From contig NZ_AP022608.1 of NCBI RefSeq assembly GCF_010728925.1, positions 434,001 through 498,000 of the forward strand: a DNA stretch of 64,000 nucleotides. Reading direction: 5' to 3'. The DNA comes from Mycolicibacterium gadium (lineage in GTDB: Bacteria; Actinomycetota; Actinomycetes; Mycobacteriales; Mycobacteriaceae). The first letter of the stretch is position 1; each line of letters begins with the position of its first letter. A program made the translations under genes and the position numbers. The notes beneath the pieces are model-generated. The model was not told where the DNA came from and made no database searches. It worked only from the letters and a program-made list of their open reading frames with translations. This document shows positions 10,032-21,053 of the stretch, one piece after another.

Positions 10032-11066
10032 GTGACACCTCGCGGTGTGAAGGTGGTGGCGTTGTCAGTCGTTCTCGGCAGCATGACGGTGCTGCTCAGC
10101 GGGTGTGACTGGTCTACGGTTCTCGGCCTCGGCTGGCCCCGCGGCATCACCCCCGAGGCGCATCTGAACCGCGAGCTGTGGATCGGCTCCGTGATCGCCT
10201 CGCTGGTCGTCGGCGTGATCGTGTGGGGCCTGATCTTCTGGACTTCGGCGTTTCACCGGCACAAGAAGGGCGACACCGAGCTGCCGCGCCAGTTCGGCTA
10301 CAACATGCCGCTGGAGCTGGTGCTGACCGTGGTGCCGTTCCTGATCATCTCGGTGCTCTTCTACTTCACCGTCGTGGTGCAGGAACGGATGCTGCAAAAA
10401 GAGCCCAATCCCGAGGTCGTCATCGACGTCACCGCATTCCAGTGGAACTGGAAGTTCGGCTATCAGAAGGTCAACTACGCGGACGGCACCTTCAGCTACG
10501 AGGGCGCCGACCCTGAGCGCAAGGAAGCGCTCGCATCGGGGCCGGAGGGCGTCGAAGGACCTGAAGGCGGCGAGTTCGGCGCCATCGCAGGCAAGAACCC
10601 CGAAGACCGCACCTACCTGAACTTCGACGATGTCGAGACGCTGGGCTCGTCCACCGAGATCCCGGTTCTGGTGGTGCCGTCCGGCAAGCGCATCGAGTTC
10701 CAGATCGCATCCGCGGACGTCATTCACGGCTTCTGGGTGCCGGAGTTCCTGTTCAAGCGCGACGTGATGCCCAATCCCGAGGCGAACAACTCCGACAACA
10801 TCTTCCAAATCAGCGAGATCAACCAGAACGGTGCGTTCGTCGGCCGGTGCACGGAGATGTGCGGCACCTATCACTCGATGATGAACTTCGAGCTGCGAGT
10901 GGTGTCGCCCAACGACTTCAAGGCGTATCTGGAGCAGCGTGTCGACGGCAAGACCAACGCCGAGGCGCTGCAGGCGATCAACCAGGAACCCCTGGCGGTC
11001 ACCACAAAGCCGTTCGACACCCGCCGCGGTGAGCAGGCACCCGAGCTAACGCAGGCCAGCAAGTAG
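10032..11066 (+). CDS. ctaC: Cytochrome aa3 oxidase subunit II, lipoprotein
   Basis: Carries the CuA centre that accepts electrons from the diheme cytochrome QcrC in the actinobacterial III2-IV2 supercomplex. 344 residues from the GTG at 10032, preceded by an SD, CTAGGAGG. Residues 1-25 form a lipoprotein signal ending in the lipobox LLSGC. Two membrane helices follow (about residues 55-77 and 95-120). The CuA domain has [12 protein letters not shown] and [14 protein letters not shown], supplying the His, two Cys, Glu and Met ligands. An upstream in-frame ATG exists but lacks an SD. ctaF follows after 15 bases. Confidence 0.95.
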   Translation: MTPRGVKVVALSVVLGSMTVLLSGCDWSTVLGLGWPRGITPEAHLNRELWIGSVIASLVVGVIVWGLIFWTSAFHRHKKGDTELPRQFGYNMPLELVLTVVPFLIISVLFYFTVVVQERMLQKEPNPEVVIDVTAFQWNWKFGYQKVNYADGTFSYEGADPERKEALASGPEGVEGPEGGEFGAIAGKNPEDRTYLNFDDVETLGSSTEIPVLVVPSGKRIEFQIASADVIHGFWVPEFLFKRDVMPNPEANNSDNIFQISEINQNGAFVGRCTEMCGTYHSMMNFELRVVSPNDFKAYLEQRVDGKTNAEALQAINQEPLAVTTKPFDTRRGEQAPELTQASK

Positions 11067-11081
11067 GGGTAGGGACACCAC

Positions 11082-11501
11082 ATGCATATCGAAGCCAGGC
11101 TGTTCGAGTTCCTGACCGGATTCTTCGTCCTGTCTGCGGTTGTCTACGGCGTGCTGACGGCGATGTTCCAGTACGGCGGCGTCGAGTGGGCCGGCACCAC
11201 CGCGCTGATTCTGACGGCGGGCCTGACCCTGATCACCGGTACCTTCTTCCGGTTCGTGGCTCGGCGCCTGGACACCAGGCCCGAGGACTACGAGGACGCC
11301 GAGGTCAGTGACGGCGCAGGCGAGCTGGGCTTTTTCAGCCCGCACAGCTGGTGGCCGATCTTCATCGCCCTGTCGGCGTCGATCACGGCCGTGGGGGTCG
11401 CGCTCTGGCTCCCATGGCTGATCGTGGCCGGCGTCTGCTTCGTGCTGACGACGGTCGGGGGCCTGGTGTTCGAGTACTACACCGGAGCCGAGAAGCACTG
11501 A
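11082..11501 (+). CDS. ctaF: Cytochrome aa3 oxidase subunit IV (CtaF)
   Basis: A 139-residue actinobacteria-specific subunit of the aa3 oxidase with four hydrophobic segments in two pairs (around 7-30, 34-56, 87-107, 109-130) and the linker [27 protein letters not shown]. It starts at an ATG after the purine-rich GGGGTAGGGA and is co-transcribed with ctaC. It has no cofactor ligands of its own and a structural role is assumed from the family. Confidence 0.92.
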   Translation: MHIEARLFEFLTGFFVLSAVVYGVLTAMFQYGGVEWAGTTALILTAGLTLITGTFFRFVARRLDTRPEDYEDAEVSDGAGELGFFSPHSWWPIFIALSASITAVGVALWLPWLIVAGVCFVLTTVGGLVFEYYTGAEKH

Positions 11502-11707
11502 CGCTCCCCGGCTTCGCGTGGGCCCAGGCCGTCGCGAACGCCGCACCGGGACAAGGTCACAATCGGAGCACTACTTCGCCCGTTATCCGTGCTGTGAGAT
11601 CCATCCGGAACGGGTGGTTGGATAATGTTGCCGAGGCACGGTCAGTCGCTTGTCGCGGACACGCGGCCGATTACGCCACAGGTGTGAGTCGAGAAGGATA
11701 GGCGCAA

Positions 11708-12535
11708 ATGAGCGGGCCGAACCCCCCGGATCACGAAGGGGACGATCTTCCTGGTCAGGGCAGCAGCCCCGGTGGGCCGGAGAGCAGTGAGACCGACGCC
11801 TACTCGCAGGCCTACTCGGCTCCTGAGTCCGAACAGTTCACCAGCGGCCCCTACGTACCCGCCGATTCCGGCCTGTACGACTACGACACCTACGAGCCCA
11901 GCGACCGGCTGGATCCCGCTGAGCCGCCGAGGTGGCCCTGGGTCGTCGGGGTGGTGGCCATCGTCGCCGCCATAGCGCTGGTGGTCTCCGTGTCCGTCCT
12001 GGTGACCCGGACCGACACCGACAACCTCTCGCAGCCCGAAACCTCAACGACCACATCGCCTCCGCCGCCGGTGCAGGACGAGATCACCACCACCACTCCG
12101 CCTCCGCCACCGCCCCCACCGCCGCCGAGCGAGCCGCCCCCGCCGCCGGAGACCGTGACGGTCACCGAGGAGCCGGTCCCGCCACCGCCCCCGCCACCCG
12201 CGGAGCCGCCTCCGCCGCCTCCTGAGACCGCGCCGCCGCCACCGCCGACCACCACCCGCGCGGGACCACGTCAGGTCACGTACTCGGTCACGGGAACCAA
12301 GGCGCCGGGGGACATCATCACGGTGACCTATATCGACGCTTCCGGCCGCAGTCGCACCCAGCGCAACGTCTACATCCCGTGGTCACTCACCGTGACGCCG
12401 ATCTCGCAGTCCGAGGTGGGCTCGGTCCAGGCGTCCAGCCTGTTCCTCGTGAGCAGGCTCAACTGCTCGATCACCACGAGCGACGGCACCGTGTTGTCGT
12501 CCAACACCAATAACTCCGCACAGACAGCCTGCTGA
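11708..12535 (+). CDS. mmpS3: MmpS-family membrane protein
   Basis: 275 residues: an acidic, Ser/Gly/Tyr-rich cytoplasmic head (1-75), one membrane helix (about 78-103, [19 protein letters not shown]), a long poly-proline linker (about 118-182) and a C-terminal MmpS domain ([19 protein letters not shown], then [10 protein letters not shown]) with a cysteine pair. MmpS proteins are periplasmic partners of MmpL lipid exporters. MmpS3 is the member without an adjacent mmpL, and none is present here. SD GAGAAGGA precedes the ATG. The stop shares one base with the next start. Confidence 0.9.
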   Translation: MSGPNPPDHEGDDLPGQGSSPGGPESSETDAYSQAYSAPESEQFTSGPYVPADSGLYDYDTYEPSDRLDPAEPPRWPWVVGVVAIVAAIALVVSVSVLVTRTDTDNLSQPETSTTTSPPPPVQDEITTTTPPPPPPPPPPSEPPPPPETVTVTEEPVPPPPPPPAEPPPPPPETAPPPPPTTTRAGPRQVTYSVTGTKAPGDIITVTYIDASGRSRTQRNVYIPWSLTVTPISQSEVGSVQASSLFLVSRLNCSITTSDGTVLSSNTNNSAQTAC

Positions 12536-13236
12536 TGCCCTACACCACTGATCCCGTGGGGAGCCTGCATGTGCGCCCCGACCTCGACGCCGGCGGGTTC
12601 GACCGAACCGACCGCATCCTGCTGGGCGCCTGTGCCGCGATATGGCTCGTGGCGCTGGGCACGGCTGTCGCGGCCGTGGTGGCCCTCGTCGATCTGGGGA
12701 GCGGCCAACAGGAGTCGGCGGACAGTTCGGGCACCCCGTGGCTGCTCTACGTCGTGATCGCGGTCTCCGCCGCGGTGATCATCGGAGCGGTGCCGCTGCT
12801 GATTCGCGCGCGCCGCGACGCGATGTCCGACGCCGAACCGCCTGCGCGTGACGCATCGCGACCGGCTCCCGGCCGGGAGGACCTCGGACGCGGTGACGCG
12901 ACGCGCAGTGAGAGGCTGCGCATCTCCGGGGCACCGGTGGGCCGTATCCACAACGGCCCGGGTTACGCGGCTGCGGTCACGCACAGCACGTCACTGCCCG
13001 CTCCGCTGGTGGCGGCCATCGACCAGGTGTGGCTGCGCTGCGCTGTCCTTATCGCGTGCGCCATCGGCATCGCCATGGTCGTGATCGGCGTGGCGACCTA
13101 CTTGATGGCCATCGAAAGCGACACCGCCGCATGGGTTTTCTTCGTGCTGAGCGGGCTTGTCACGCTGGCAATGCCGGCGATCCCGTGGTTCTACCTGCGC
13201 GAGTTACGCGCCCTGCTGGACGGCGAGAGCGCGTAA
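12535..13236 (+). CDS. DUF2561-like membrane protein
   Basis: A 233-residue protein with four predicted membrane helices in two pairs (about 30-55, 66-86, 165-190, 198-220) separated by a charged cytoplasmic or periplasmic loop (about 88-155) rich in Arg, Asp and Pro. The ATG overlaps the mmpS3 TGA by one base, so the two are translationally coupled. It corresponds to M. tuberculosis Rv2197c. It converges on qcrB with seven bases between stops. Function unknown; constant linkage to mmpS3 and the cytochrome genes is the only clue. Confidence 0.8.
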   Translation: MPYTTDPVGSLHVRPDLDAGGFDRTDRILLGACAAIWLVALGTAVAAVVALVDLGSGQQESADSSGTPWLLYVVIAVSAAVIIGAVPLLIRARRDAMSDAEPPARDASRPAPGREDLGRGDATRSERLRISGAPVGRIHNGPGYAAAVTHSTSLPAPLVAAIDQVWLRCAVLIACAIGIAMVVIGVATYLMAIESDTAAWVFFVLSGLVTLAMPAIPWFYLRELRALLDGESA

Positions 13237-13243
13237 CTTCAGC

Positions 13244-14959
13244 TCAGTGGTGCCCGTTCGTCTCTCCATTGGACGAGCCGTTGGACGACCCGTTCGACGA
13301 GCCGTTGCTGCCCTGGTGCTCGCGCAATGCGGTGAGCGCCTTGCGGTGAGCGTGGTGCTCGGCTTCGACGAGTGCATCGTTTTCCGACAGCGGGTCGGCC
13401 GACAGGAAGCTGCCGCTGCCCGGAGCGCCTGCGAATCCGAGCTTGTTCATCCGCTTCGGAACCGCTGCGCCCTGGTACTCCAACGGAATCGGATGACCAT
13501 GGTCGTCGACGGGGCCGAGCGGCTGATGCAGCTCGATGTAGGCGCCGTGCGGCAGCCGCTTGATGATGCCGGTCTCGATGCCGTGCTCGAGCACCGCGCG
13601 GTCGCTGCGCTGCAGCCCGATGGCCCAGCGGTAGGCGATGTAATACACGATCGCCGGCAGGACCACCATGCCGATGCGGCCGATCCACGTCGTCGCGTTG
13701 AGCGAGATGTGGAACTTATACGCGATGACGTCGTTCATCGCCGACAGCGTTAGCACCATGTAAAACGCGATCGCCATGGCGCCGATCGCGGTGCGCACCG
13801 GTGCATCTCGAGGACGCTGAAGCAGGTTGTGGTGAGCGTTGTCGCCGGTGAACCGTTTCTCCAGCCACGGCCACGCGGGCAGCAGCATGAAGACGAGTCC
13901 CATGATCAGCGCGACCCAGACCGGTGCGGGCACCGTGTGGCCGAGGAAGTACAGCTCCCAGGCGGGGAAGATACGCGCCAGGCCTTCTGTCCACATCATG
14001 TAGAAGTCCGGCTGGCTGCCTGCCGACACATGCGCCGGCCTGTAGGGGCCTAATTGCCAGATCGGGTTGATCTGCAGCAAGCCGCCCATCAGGCCAAGGA
14101 TGCCGGTGGTCATCGCGAAAAACGCACCGGACTTCACCGCGAACACCGGCATGACCCGTACACCGACGACGTTCGACTCGGTTCGTCCTGGACCTGGGAA
14201 CTGGGTGTGCTTCTGGAACCACACCAGCGCGAGGTGAATCCCGATGAGCGCCAGAATGATCCCGGGGATCAAAAGGATGTGCAGTGAGTACATTCGCGGG
14301 ATCCAGTAGCCGTCTTGCGCGCACTGGTACCCCACACCACCGCATGGGAAGTCGCCGCCAAACAGTGCCCAGTGCAGCCACGTTCCGATCACCGGCATGC
14401 CGAGGGTGATGGAGCTCAGGGCCGCCCGCAGGCCGATGCCGGACAGCAGGTCGTCGGGCAGTGAGTAGCCGAAATAACCCTCGAACATCGCCAGAATCAG
14501 CAGCAGGGAGCCGATGACCCAGTTGGCCTCGCGGGGACGGCGGAATGCGCCGGTGAAGAAGATGCGGGCGAGGTGCACCATGATCGACGCGGCGAACAGC
14601 AGCGCCGCCCAGTGGTGGACCTGGCGGACGAACAGGCCGCCGCGCACCTCGAAGCTGATGTCGAGTGTCGACGCGTAGGCCTTCGACATCTCGATACCGC
14701 GTAGCGGCTGATACACACCGTCGTAGACGATCTCGGCCATCGACGGATCGAAGAAGAGGCTCAGGTACACACCGGTGAGCAGCAGCACAATGAAGCTGTA
14801 CAGCGCGATCTCACCCAGCAGGAACGACCAGTGGGTCGGGAATACCTTGTTCAGCTGCCGGCGGACGGCCGCCGATGGGTGGTAGCGCGAGTCGATGGCG
14901 TTACCCTGGCCGGCCGCGATCTCGGCCATGCTTGGCGGTTTTGGCAGTTTCGGACTCAA
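13244..14959 (-). CDS. qcrB: Cytochrome bc1 complex cytochrome b subunit
   Basis: Diheme cytochrome b that oxidises menaquinol and hosts the Qo site, the target region of imidazopyridine-type inhibitors such as Q203. 571 residues. Heme and Qo landmarks are [28 protein letters not shown], the cd helices [17 protein letters not shown] and the actinobacterial C-terminal extension ([35 protein letters not shown]). The TTG start overlaps the qcrA stop (TTGA). Unusual features are about ten extra residues with two cysteines after GGDFP (about residues 206-219) and an Asn-Gly-Ser-Ser repeat tail. Confidence 0.95.
   Translation of the reverse strand: MSPKLPKPPSMAEIAAGQGNAIDSRYHPSAAVRRQLNKVFPTHWSFLLGEIALYSFIVLLLTGVYLSLFFDPSMAEIVYDGVYQPLRGIEMSKAYASTLDISFEVRGGLFVRQVHHWAALLFAASIMVHLARIFFTGAFRRPREANWVIGSLLLILAMFEGYFGYSLPDDLLSGIGLRAALSSITLGMPVIGTWLHWALFGGDFPCGGVGYQCAQDGYWIPRMYSLHILLIPGIILALIGIHLALVWFQKHTQFPGPGRTESNVVGVRVMPVFAVKSGAFFAMTTGILGLMGGLLQINPIWQLGPYRPAHVSAGSQPDFYMMWTEGLARIFPAWELYFLGHTVPAPVWVALIMGLVFMLLPAWPWLEKRFTGDNAHHNLLQRPRDAPVRTAIGAMAIAFYMVLTLSAMNDVIAYKFHISLNATTWIGRIGMVVLPAIVYYIAYRWAIGLQRSDRAVLEHGIETGIIKRLPHGAYIELHQPLGPVDDHGHPIPLEYQGAAVPKRMNKLGFAGAPGSGSFLSADPLSENDALVEAEHHAHRKALTALREHQGSNGSSNGSSNGSSNGETNGHH
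13272..13307. repeat. Three tandem 12-bp units in the 3' end of qcrB
   Basis: Units GACGAGCCGTTG, GACGACCCGTTC and GACGAGCCGTTG lie in direct tandem array, encoding Ser-Asn-Gly-Ser repeats of the QcrB tail on the minus strand. Such arrays change length by slippage, so tail length may vary between strains. Confidence 0.85.
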
Positions 14960-16164
14960 TTTGTTTGCTCCCAGAATGCCGGGCCGACGGGTTGGATGAA
15001 GTCGCCGTTGGCGACCAGGTATCCGTCCTGATCAATGGTGATGGGCAGCTGCGCCAGCGCCCGCGCAGCCGGGCCGAATATGGGTTTCGCAAAGTGCAAC
15101 GCGTCGAACTGCGACTGGTGGCACGGGCAGAGGATGCGGTAGGTCTGCTGTTCGTAGAGCGACGACGGGCAACCCAGGTGCGAGCACACCTTGGTGTACG
15201 CGAACAGATCGCCGAAGTTGAAGCTCTCCTGGTTCTTTCGCTTGACGACCCTCGGCAGGTCGATCGGCTTGATGCGGATCAGCATGACCGGGTTGCGCAC
15301 ACCCATGGTGATTTCGGCCAGCCGGTGATGCGACTCGACGGTGGTGCCGTCACCGTCGGACTCGCGCCACGGAAAGACGGTCTCCATGCCGCCGGCGTCG
15401 ATGTCCTCTGGGCGCATCTTGGCGTAGGTGCCGTTGCCGGTGGCGCGGGCAAGGAAGATGGTTTCGCCCTCAAAGCGCGGCGTCCAACCGGACGTCCAGA
15501 GCACGGCCTTCTTGCCTTCGGCGGTCTGCACCACCGGTTTCCACGGATTCTTGATCAGACCACCCGCGAACGCCACCAGCGTGCCGAGGCCGAACGCGCC
15601 GAGGCCGACTCCGAGCGACAGGCCGATCAGCTTGCGCCGCTTGATGGTTGACGACTCGAGGGCGTCAGAGAGGTTGGCAACCACCGTCTTTCGCTGGATC
15701 TCGGGGGAGCTGCCGTCATGGCGCTCCTGGATCGAGATCTCCTCGGGGATGAACTTCTTCTGATACAGCACCGCGCCGATGCCGATCGCGAGGATCGACA
15801 GCCCGAACGTCAACCCGTACATGGGGGTGGCGAGGTCGTACCAAAGGTGGTCGGGGTCGGCTCCGCTGCGGTACTCCCACGGCCAGAACAGGAAGACCAC
15901 GAGCAGCGCGAGGCCCGAAAGACCGCCGAGCATAAGCCAATACGCGACTAGGCGCTCAGCGCGCTTCTCGGCCCTGGTCCCGGGAACTGGCCAGCGCTCG
16001 TCCTTGTAGACGATCTCGACACCGTCGATCTTGCCGCCGAGCGCCAGCAGTTCTTCACGCGACATCGCGGCGAGCTCGGCGTCGGTCGGCTGTCCGGGGA
16101 CGCCCTGCTGTCCGGGCGTGTCGGTTCCCTTGACGTGATCGTTGCTGCCGTCGCCGTCACTCAT
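14956..16164 (-). CDS. qcrA: Rieske iron-sulfur subunit of the cytochrome bc1 complex
   Basis: Carries the high-potential [2Fe-2S] cluster that takes the first electron from menaquinol at the Qo site. 402 residues from the ATG at 16164, which overlaps the qcrC stop. An upstream in-frame Met would intrude into qcrC. A charged N-terminus is followed by three membrane helices (about 80-105, 115-140, 180-210), typical of actinobacterial QcrA. Cluster ligands are C327 and H329 in CSHLGC and C346 and H349 in CPCH; C332 and C348 should form the disulfide. The qcrB TTG overlaps the stop. Confidence 0.95.
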   Translation of the reverse strand: MSDGDGSNDHVKGTDTPGQQGVPGQPTDAELAAMSREELLALGGKIDGVEIVYKDERWPVPGTRAEKRAERLVAYWLMLGGLSGLALLVVFLFWPWEYRSGADPDHLWYDLATPMYGLTFGLSILAIGIGAVLYQKKFIPEEISIQERHDGSSPEIQRKTVVANLSDALESSTIKRRKLIGLSLGVGLGAFGLGTLVAFAGGLIKNPWKPVVQTAEGKKAVLWTSGWTPRFEGETIFLARATGNGTYAKMRPEDIDAGGMETVFPWRESDGDGTTVESHHRLAEITMGVRNPVMLIRIKPIDLPRVVKRKNQESFNFGDLFAYTKVCSHLGCPSSLYEQQTYRILCPCHQSQFDALHFAKPIFGPAARALAQLPITIDQDGYLVANGDFIQPVGPAFWEQTN

Positions 16165-16997
16165 GCTCGCGCTCCGATCCACAGGGCCACGATGACGACG
16201 GCCACTATGCCGATGATCCAAATTGCCATGCCCTCGGACGTCGGGCCGAAACCGCCGAGTCCGTAGCCACCCGGGTCAGGAGCCGTGCTGGCCATCCGGA
16301 CGTAGGCGACGATGTCCCGCTTTTCCTCCGGCGACAGCTGCCGATCGGAGAACTTGGGCATGTTCTGGGGTCCGGTCAGCATCGCGGTGTAGATCTGGGC
16401 AGGATTGGCGCCCGAGAGGTCGGGTGCGTACTTACCCGACGACAACGCGCCGCCCTTGCCAGTGAAGTTGTGGCACGACGAGCAGTTCAGCCGGAACAGG
16501 TCACCGCCGCGGGCGACGTCGCTGCCCAGCAGCGACTCGTTGGCGATACCCCCGTTCTCGTCGCGTGGCACCACGGGTCCGCCACCGTTGGCCTGCACGA
16601 ATGCGCCGAGGGCGTCGATCTGCTCGGCGTCGAATTGTGGGGGCTTCTGCGGTGCCTGGGCTTCACCACGCATGGCGGGCATACGGCCGGTGGACACCTG
16701 GAAGTAGACGGCGGCTTCACCGACTCCGATGAGGCTGGGTCCGCGGTCGGCCACACCCTGCAGGTTCGCACCGTGGCATGTGATGCAAGAGGTGTCGAAC
16801 AGTTCCTTGCCGGTACGCAGCAGAGCCGACTGCGACTCGTCGGCGACCGCGACCTGCGGGGTCGGGGTCAGTGTCGCCGCCAGACCACCGGCGAACCCCA
16901 GCCCGACGAGCAGAAGCATCGCCGCTGACAGGCGGCGGCGTAGCCGACGACGCTTGATCGTCGCCGGTTTGCCGGTTCCGGTGGCCTTCTCGGTCAT
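16161..16997 (-). CDS. qcrC: Diheme cytochrome c subunit of the bc1 complex
   Basis: Membrane-bound cytochrome cc that passes electrons directly to CuA of CtaC, replacing a soluble cytochrome c. 278 residues: an N-terminal signal anchor (about 23-42), two c-type heme motifs CITCH (71-75) and CSSCH (172-176), methionine-ligand candidates in RMPAMRG and NMPKFSD, and a C-terminal helix ([15 protein letters not shown]). The ATG at 16997 has SD AGAAGGGG; an upstream in-frame start is disfavoured because it lacks an SD. ctaE lies 47 bases upstream. Confidence 0.95.
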   Translation of the reverse strand: MTEKATGTGKPATIKRRRLRRRLSAAMLLLVGLGFAGGLAATLTPTPQVAVADESQSALLRTGKELFDTSCITCHGANLQGVADRGPSLIGVGEAAVYFQVSTGRMPAMRGEAQAPQKPPQFDAEQIDALGAFVQANGGGPVVPRDENGGIANESLLGSDVARGGDLFRLNCSSCHNFTGKGGALSSGKYAPDLSGANPAQIYTAMLTGPQNMPKFSDRQLSPEEKRDIVAYVRMASTAPDPGGYGLGGFGPTSEGMAIWIIGIVAVVIVALWIGARA

Positions 16998-17044
16998 CGA
17001 ACCCCTTCTCTTCGAACCCCTCAGCGGACGCATCGGCGAGCCGA

Positions 17045-17710
<666 letters not shown>

Positions 17711-17711
17711 T

Positions 17712-17717
17712 CATAAT
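17712..17717 (+). promoter_or_regulatory. Putative -10 element of a leaderless trpD transcript
   Basis: CATAAT lies six bases before the trpD GTG and there is no Shine-Dalgarno sequence. Together with the opposing element at 17664-17669 it makes the 67-base ctaE-trpD gap a two-way promoter. Inference. Confidence 0.45.
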
Positions 17718-17723
17718 CAGCGC

Positions 17724-18782
17724 GTGACTTCCGCTGATTCCCCCACCTGGCCCCAACTCCTCGGCCGCCTAACCACAGGTCAGGCGCTCGCCACCGGGCA
17801 GGCCGGCTGGGCGATGGATCAGATCATGACCGGTGCGGCCACTCCAGCTCAGATCGCCGCCTTCGGCGTGTCCATGAAAATGAAGCGCCCGACGCCCGCA
17901 GAAGTGGCCGAGATGGCCGACATCATGCTCAAACATGCGCGCCGGGTTCCGACGGAGACGATCGGCAACGAGACGGTCGACGTGGTCGGCACCGGAGGCG
18001 ACGGTTCCAACACGGTGAACCTGTCGACGATGGCCGCGATCGTCGTGGCCGCCGCCGGTGTGCCGGTGGTCAAGCACGGCAACCGGGCCGCATCGTCGCT
18101 CTCAGGTGGTGCCGACACTCTCGAGGCGCTCGGGGTGCGGATCGACCTGGGTCCCGAGGATGTCGCGCGCAGCGTCGCTGAGGTCGGTATCGGATTCTGT
18201 TTCGCGCCGCAATTCCATCCGTCCTACCGGCATGCTGGCGTTGTGCGGCGCGAGATCGGTGTGCCCACCGTCTTCAATCTGCTTGGGCCGCTGACGAATC
18301 CGGCCTCGCCGCGGGCCGGTCTGATCGGCTGCGCGTGGGCGGACCTGGCCGAGGTGATGGCCGGCGTTTTCGCCGCCCGCCGCTCCAGCGTGCTGGTGGT
18401 GCACGGCGATGACGGTCTTGACGAGCTGACCACCACCACGACGAGCACCATCTGGCGAGTTCAGGCCGGCACTGTCGAGCGGCTGACGTTCGATCCGATG
18501 GCGTTCGGGTTCGCCCGCGCGCAACTGTCCGAGCTCGTCGGCGGTGACGCGGAGGCGAACGCCGAGTCGGTGCGGGCGGTGCTCGGCGGCGCCAAGGGCG
18601 CGGTGCGTGATGCTGTGGTGCTCAATGCGGCTGGCGCGATGGTGGCCCATGCCGGGCTAGCCAGCGACGCCCAATGGGTGCCCGCGTGGGAGTCGGGCCT
18701 GGCGAGGGCTGCCGAGACCATCGACTCGGGGGCTGCCGAAAAGTTGCTCGCGCGTTGGGTGGGGTTCGGTCAGAAGCTCTGA
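17724..18782 (+). CDS. trpD: Anthranilate phosphoribosyltransferase
   Basis: Second step of tryptophan synthesis: joins anthranilate to PRPP. 352 residues starting at a GTG. The glycine-rich PRPP loop [15 protein letters not shown] is at about residues 90-104, and [32 protein letters not shown] and [11 protein letters not shown] complete the active-site motifs. It stands alone, away from other trp genes. Its last 126 bases are overlapped on the other strand by the exonuclease gene. Confidence 0.95.
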   Translation: MTSADSPTWPQLLGRLTTGQALATGQAGWAMDQIMTGAATPAQIAAFGVSMKMKRPTPAEVAEMADIMLKHARRVPTETIGNETVDVVGTGGDGSNTVNLSTMAAIVVAAAGVPVVKHGNRAASSLSGGADTLEALGVRIDLGPEDVARSVAEVGIGFCFAPQFHPSYRHAGVVRREIGVPTVFNLLGPLTNPASPRAGLIGCAWADLAEVMAGVFAARRSSVLVVHGDDGLDELTTTTTSTIWRVQAGTVERLTFDPMAFGFARAQLSELVGGDAEANAESVRAVLGGAKGAVRDAVVLNAAGAMVAHAGLASDAQWVPAWESGLARAAETIDSGAAEKLLARWVGFGQKL

Positions 18783-20549
18783 TTCGGAACGGGTTTCGGT
18801 CAGTTGTTCAGCGGCGACGCGCGCCGACCGCGCGGCCGCGGCCCAGCCCGCGAATCGACCCGCCGAGCCCGCCGGTGAGGCGTAACCGGTTTCCGCGCGC
18901 ACGATCCGGACACCCGGCTGGGAGAGCCAGCGCGCGATGAGTGCGGTCTCCTCGACGAGTGCACCGCCGAGTGGCGCCTGACTAGGCAGAATCGCTTGTG
19001 CGCCAGCGCATATCGCGTCCACAACCGGCATGGGCGGAACGCCGCGGCCTGCGTTACCCGCCGACGCTAGCTGCCCGTGGCGGATGACGGCGAGACGCCA
19101 GCCGCCGGCGCCGTCCGGACGCGCCGCGACGATCTCGCTGATGTCGGCGAGTGCGCGTAGCCGCTGACCACGCCAGAGCACGTCGATGGCAGTAGCGGCG
19201 TGATCCCTGCACCGCGCAGCGGTTTCGTAGCGCCCGCGGCTTGCGAGGTCGGTGATGTGAGACAGCACGTCGGCCAGCGCGCTGCTGTCGGCGCCGTCGA
19301 TCAGGTCGCGGGCCCGGGTCGGCGTGCCTTCGTATTCGGCGGCATTGATGTCGCGCGGGGCGGGGCACGGTGAGACTTCGTGTTCGGGGCACTTCGGACC
19401 GTGCAGCGCGGAGCGGCCCAGCCGTGCCGAGCAGGTCCGCACGCCGGTGAAGCGGGCCAGCAATGCGGCGGTCTGTACCGCGTCGGCGCGGGCGCGAAAC
19501 GGGCCGACGGCGGAGGCGTGCTTTGGCGAACGGACGACGGAAAAACGTGGGAACGCCTCGTCGGTCAGCACCACCCACCACCATCGGTGCGGGAACTTCG
19601 AGCGGCGGTTGTAGGGCGGTGAGTGCGCGGCGAGCAGTCGCAGTTCCCGGACACCGGCCTCCAGATCGTGCGCGCACTCGACGTGGTCGACCGCCGTGGC
19701 CAGCGACGCCATCTCCTTGATGCGGGTACGCGGGTCCGCGCCGTTGAAGTACTGGCCGACCCGACGGCGCAGATCGACGGCAGTGCCCACATACAAGACT
19801 TCCGACGCGGGTCCGCGGAACAGGTACACGCCGGGCCGCCGGGGCAATGACGAGGCGAGATGGCGGTTGCGGCGCTGCGCGGGCGACACGTCGGGCAGGT
19901 ACGACCGCAGCTCGGTATAGGTGTGGACGCCTTGGTTGCCCACGCGCTCGATGAGCCCGTGCAGCACGTCGACGGTGGCGCGGGCGTCGTCGAGCGCGCG
20001 GTGCGTCGGGGTGGTGGAAGCCCTGAACAGCCGGGCCAGCGCCGAGAGGCGCACACTGGGTGCCTCGTCGCGGGTGAGCACGCGGCGGGCCAGGCGCACC
20101 GTGCACAAGACCGGCGGCCGGGGCCAGACGATCTCAGCGCGCTCGGCGGCCGCGCGCAGGAACCCGACGTCGAAGCCGGCGTTGTGGGCGACCAGCACCG
20201 CTCCGCGCGCGAATTCGAGAAACGCGGGGAGCACCGAATCTATCGTCGGGGCATCGCACACCATGGCCGTGGTGATGCCGGTCAACGACACGATCTGGGG
20301 TGGGATGCTGCGGCCCGGGTCGACGAGGGTGGCGAGCTCGCCCAGCACCACGCCGCCGCGCACCTTGACCGCACCGATCTCGGTGATGGCGTCGTGGTTC
20401 TCGCCGCTGGCGCGGCCACCCGTGGTCTCGAGGTCGACGACGACGAACGTCGTTTCGCGCAATGACACATCGGTGTTGAAAGCCATCGGTCCCCCTGCCC
20501 ATCGGGCGGGAGGTTCCCCCACGACGTCAGCGAAGCTGAGCTGGCCCAT
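18657..20549 (-). CDS. DEDDh exonuclease fused to a UvrC-like GIY-YIG nuclease
   Basis: About 630 residues. The N-terminal third is a 3'-5' exonuclease of the DnaQ/epsilon type: [10 protein letters not shown] (D and E), [12 protein letters not shown] and [15 protein letters not shown] (H and D). The middle, from about residue 205, is a GIY-YIG domain ([29 protein letters not shown]), followed by a UvrB/UvrC-like helical motif ([16 protein letters not shown]). This is the architecture of M. tuberculosis Rv2191. The start at 20549 gives [10 protein letters not shown]; a later ATG at 20486 has a better SD (GGGGGA) and would drop 21 residues. The 3' end overlaps trpD. The role in repair or proofreading is inferred. 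Confidence 0.88.
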   Translation of the reverse strand: MGQLSFADVVGEPPARWAGGPMAFNTDVSLRETTFVVVDLETTGGRASGENHDAITEIGAVKVRGGVVLGELATLVDPGRSIPPQIVSLTGITTAMVCDAPTIDSVLPAFLEFARGAVLVAHNAGFDVGFLRAAAERAEIVWPRPPVLCTVRLARRVLTRDEAPSVRLSALARLFRASTTPTHRALDDARATVDVLHGLIERVGNQGVHTYTELRSYLPDVSPAQRRNRHLASSLPRRPGVYLFRGPASEVLYVGTAVDLRRRVGQYFNGADPRTRIKEMASLATAVDHVECAHDLEAGVRELRLLAAHSPPYNRRSKFPHRWWWVVLTDEAFPRFSVVRSPKHASAVGPFRARADAVQTAALLARFTGVRTCSARLGRSALHGPKCPEHEVSPCPAPRDINAAEYEGTPTRARDLIDGADSSALADVLSHITDLASRGRYETAARCRDHAATAIDVLWRGQRLRALADISEIVAARPDGAGGWRLAVIRHGQLASAGNAGRGVPPMPVVDAICAGAQAILPSQAPLGGALVEETALIARWLSQPGVRIVRAETGYASPAGSAGRFAGWAAAARSARVAAEQLTETRSESELLTEPHPTREQLFGSPRVDGLGSPRQARLPRGHPLGVAG

Positions 20550-20671
20550 GCGCTGACGGTAGGGAACCGGACCGACAAATGCCGCCAGGCTGGGCTTTGC
20601 CACGCCGACCGAAGTCGGTTGTCGGTGCCCGCGGATACCGTGCGGGCAACACCGAGCAGGAGGACTGCGGA

Positions 20672-20902
20672 ATGTTTGATAACGACGAGGTGCCCGACAC
20701 GGGCACTGTCACCATCGACTGCGATGACTGCGCAGTGCGGGGCCCCGGCTGTCAGGACTGCGTCGTCAGCGTGCTACTGGGCGTCCCCGAAACTTTGCTC
20801 GACGACGAACGTCGGGCGCTCGAGGTACTCGCTGACGTGGGGTTGGCGCCACGTCTTCGACTCGTTCCGATCCACGGCCGCAATAACTCTGGCGTGGCGT
20901 GA
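20672..20902 (+). CDS. Small conserved protein with a four-cysteine motif
   Basis: A 76-residue protein not assigned to a function. It begins [11 protein letters not shown] and contains [17 protein letters not shown]: four cysteines spaced C-x2-C-x6-C-x2-C, as in a zinc or Fe-S site, then an amphipathic helix ([21 protein letters not shown]). A strong SD (AGGAGG) eight bases before the ATG supports translation, and an open frame further upstream lacks one. I recall similar small proteins across actinobacteria beside NlpC/P60 genes. It lies upstream of ripC on the same strand. Confidence 0.75.
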   Translation: MFDNDEVPDTGTVTIDCDDCAVRGPGCQDCVVSVLLGVPETLLDDERRALEVLADVGLAPRLRLVPIHGRNNSGVA

Positions 20903-21053
20903 CAACACGCCACAGTTGGGCCGGGTGTTGCAGGTGTGGCGCCGCCTGTTAAATTTGCGTCTTCTGTTGGACAAGAGCGATGCCGTTTCGTAACCTGTCT
21001 GAGACCTAAGCGCAGCTCGACATGGCCCGTCACGGCAGTTGAAGGACGCAATC

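Noticed and set aside
12090..12255. Repetitive CCGCC tracts that could suggest a repeat array
   Set aside because: They encode the poly-proline linker of MmpS3; there are no regular spacers, so this is not a CRISPR or satellite.
20903..21053. Possible c-di-AMP riboswitch before the NlpC/P60 gene
   Set aside because: Such elements precede some actinobacterial wall hydrolases, but this 151-base gap lacks the expected long conserved structure.
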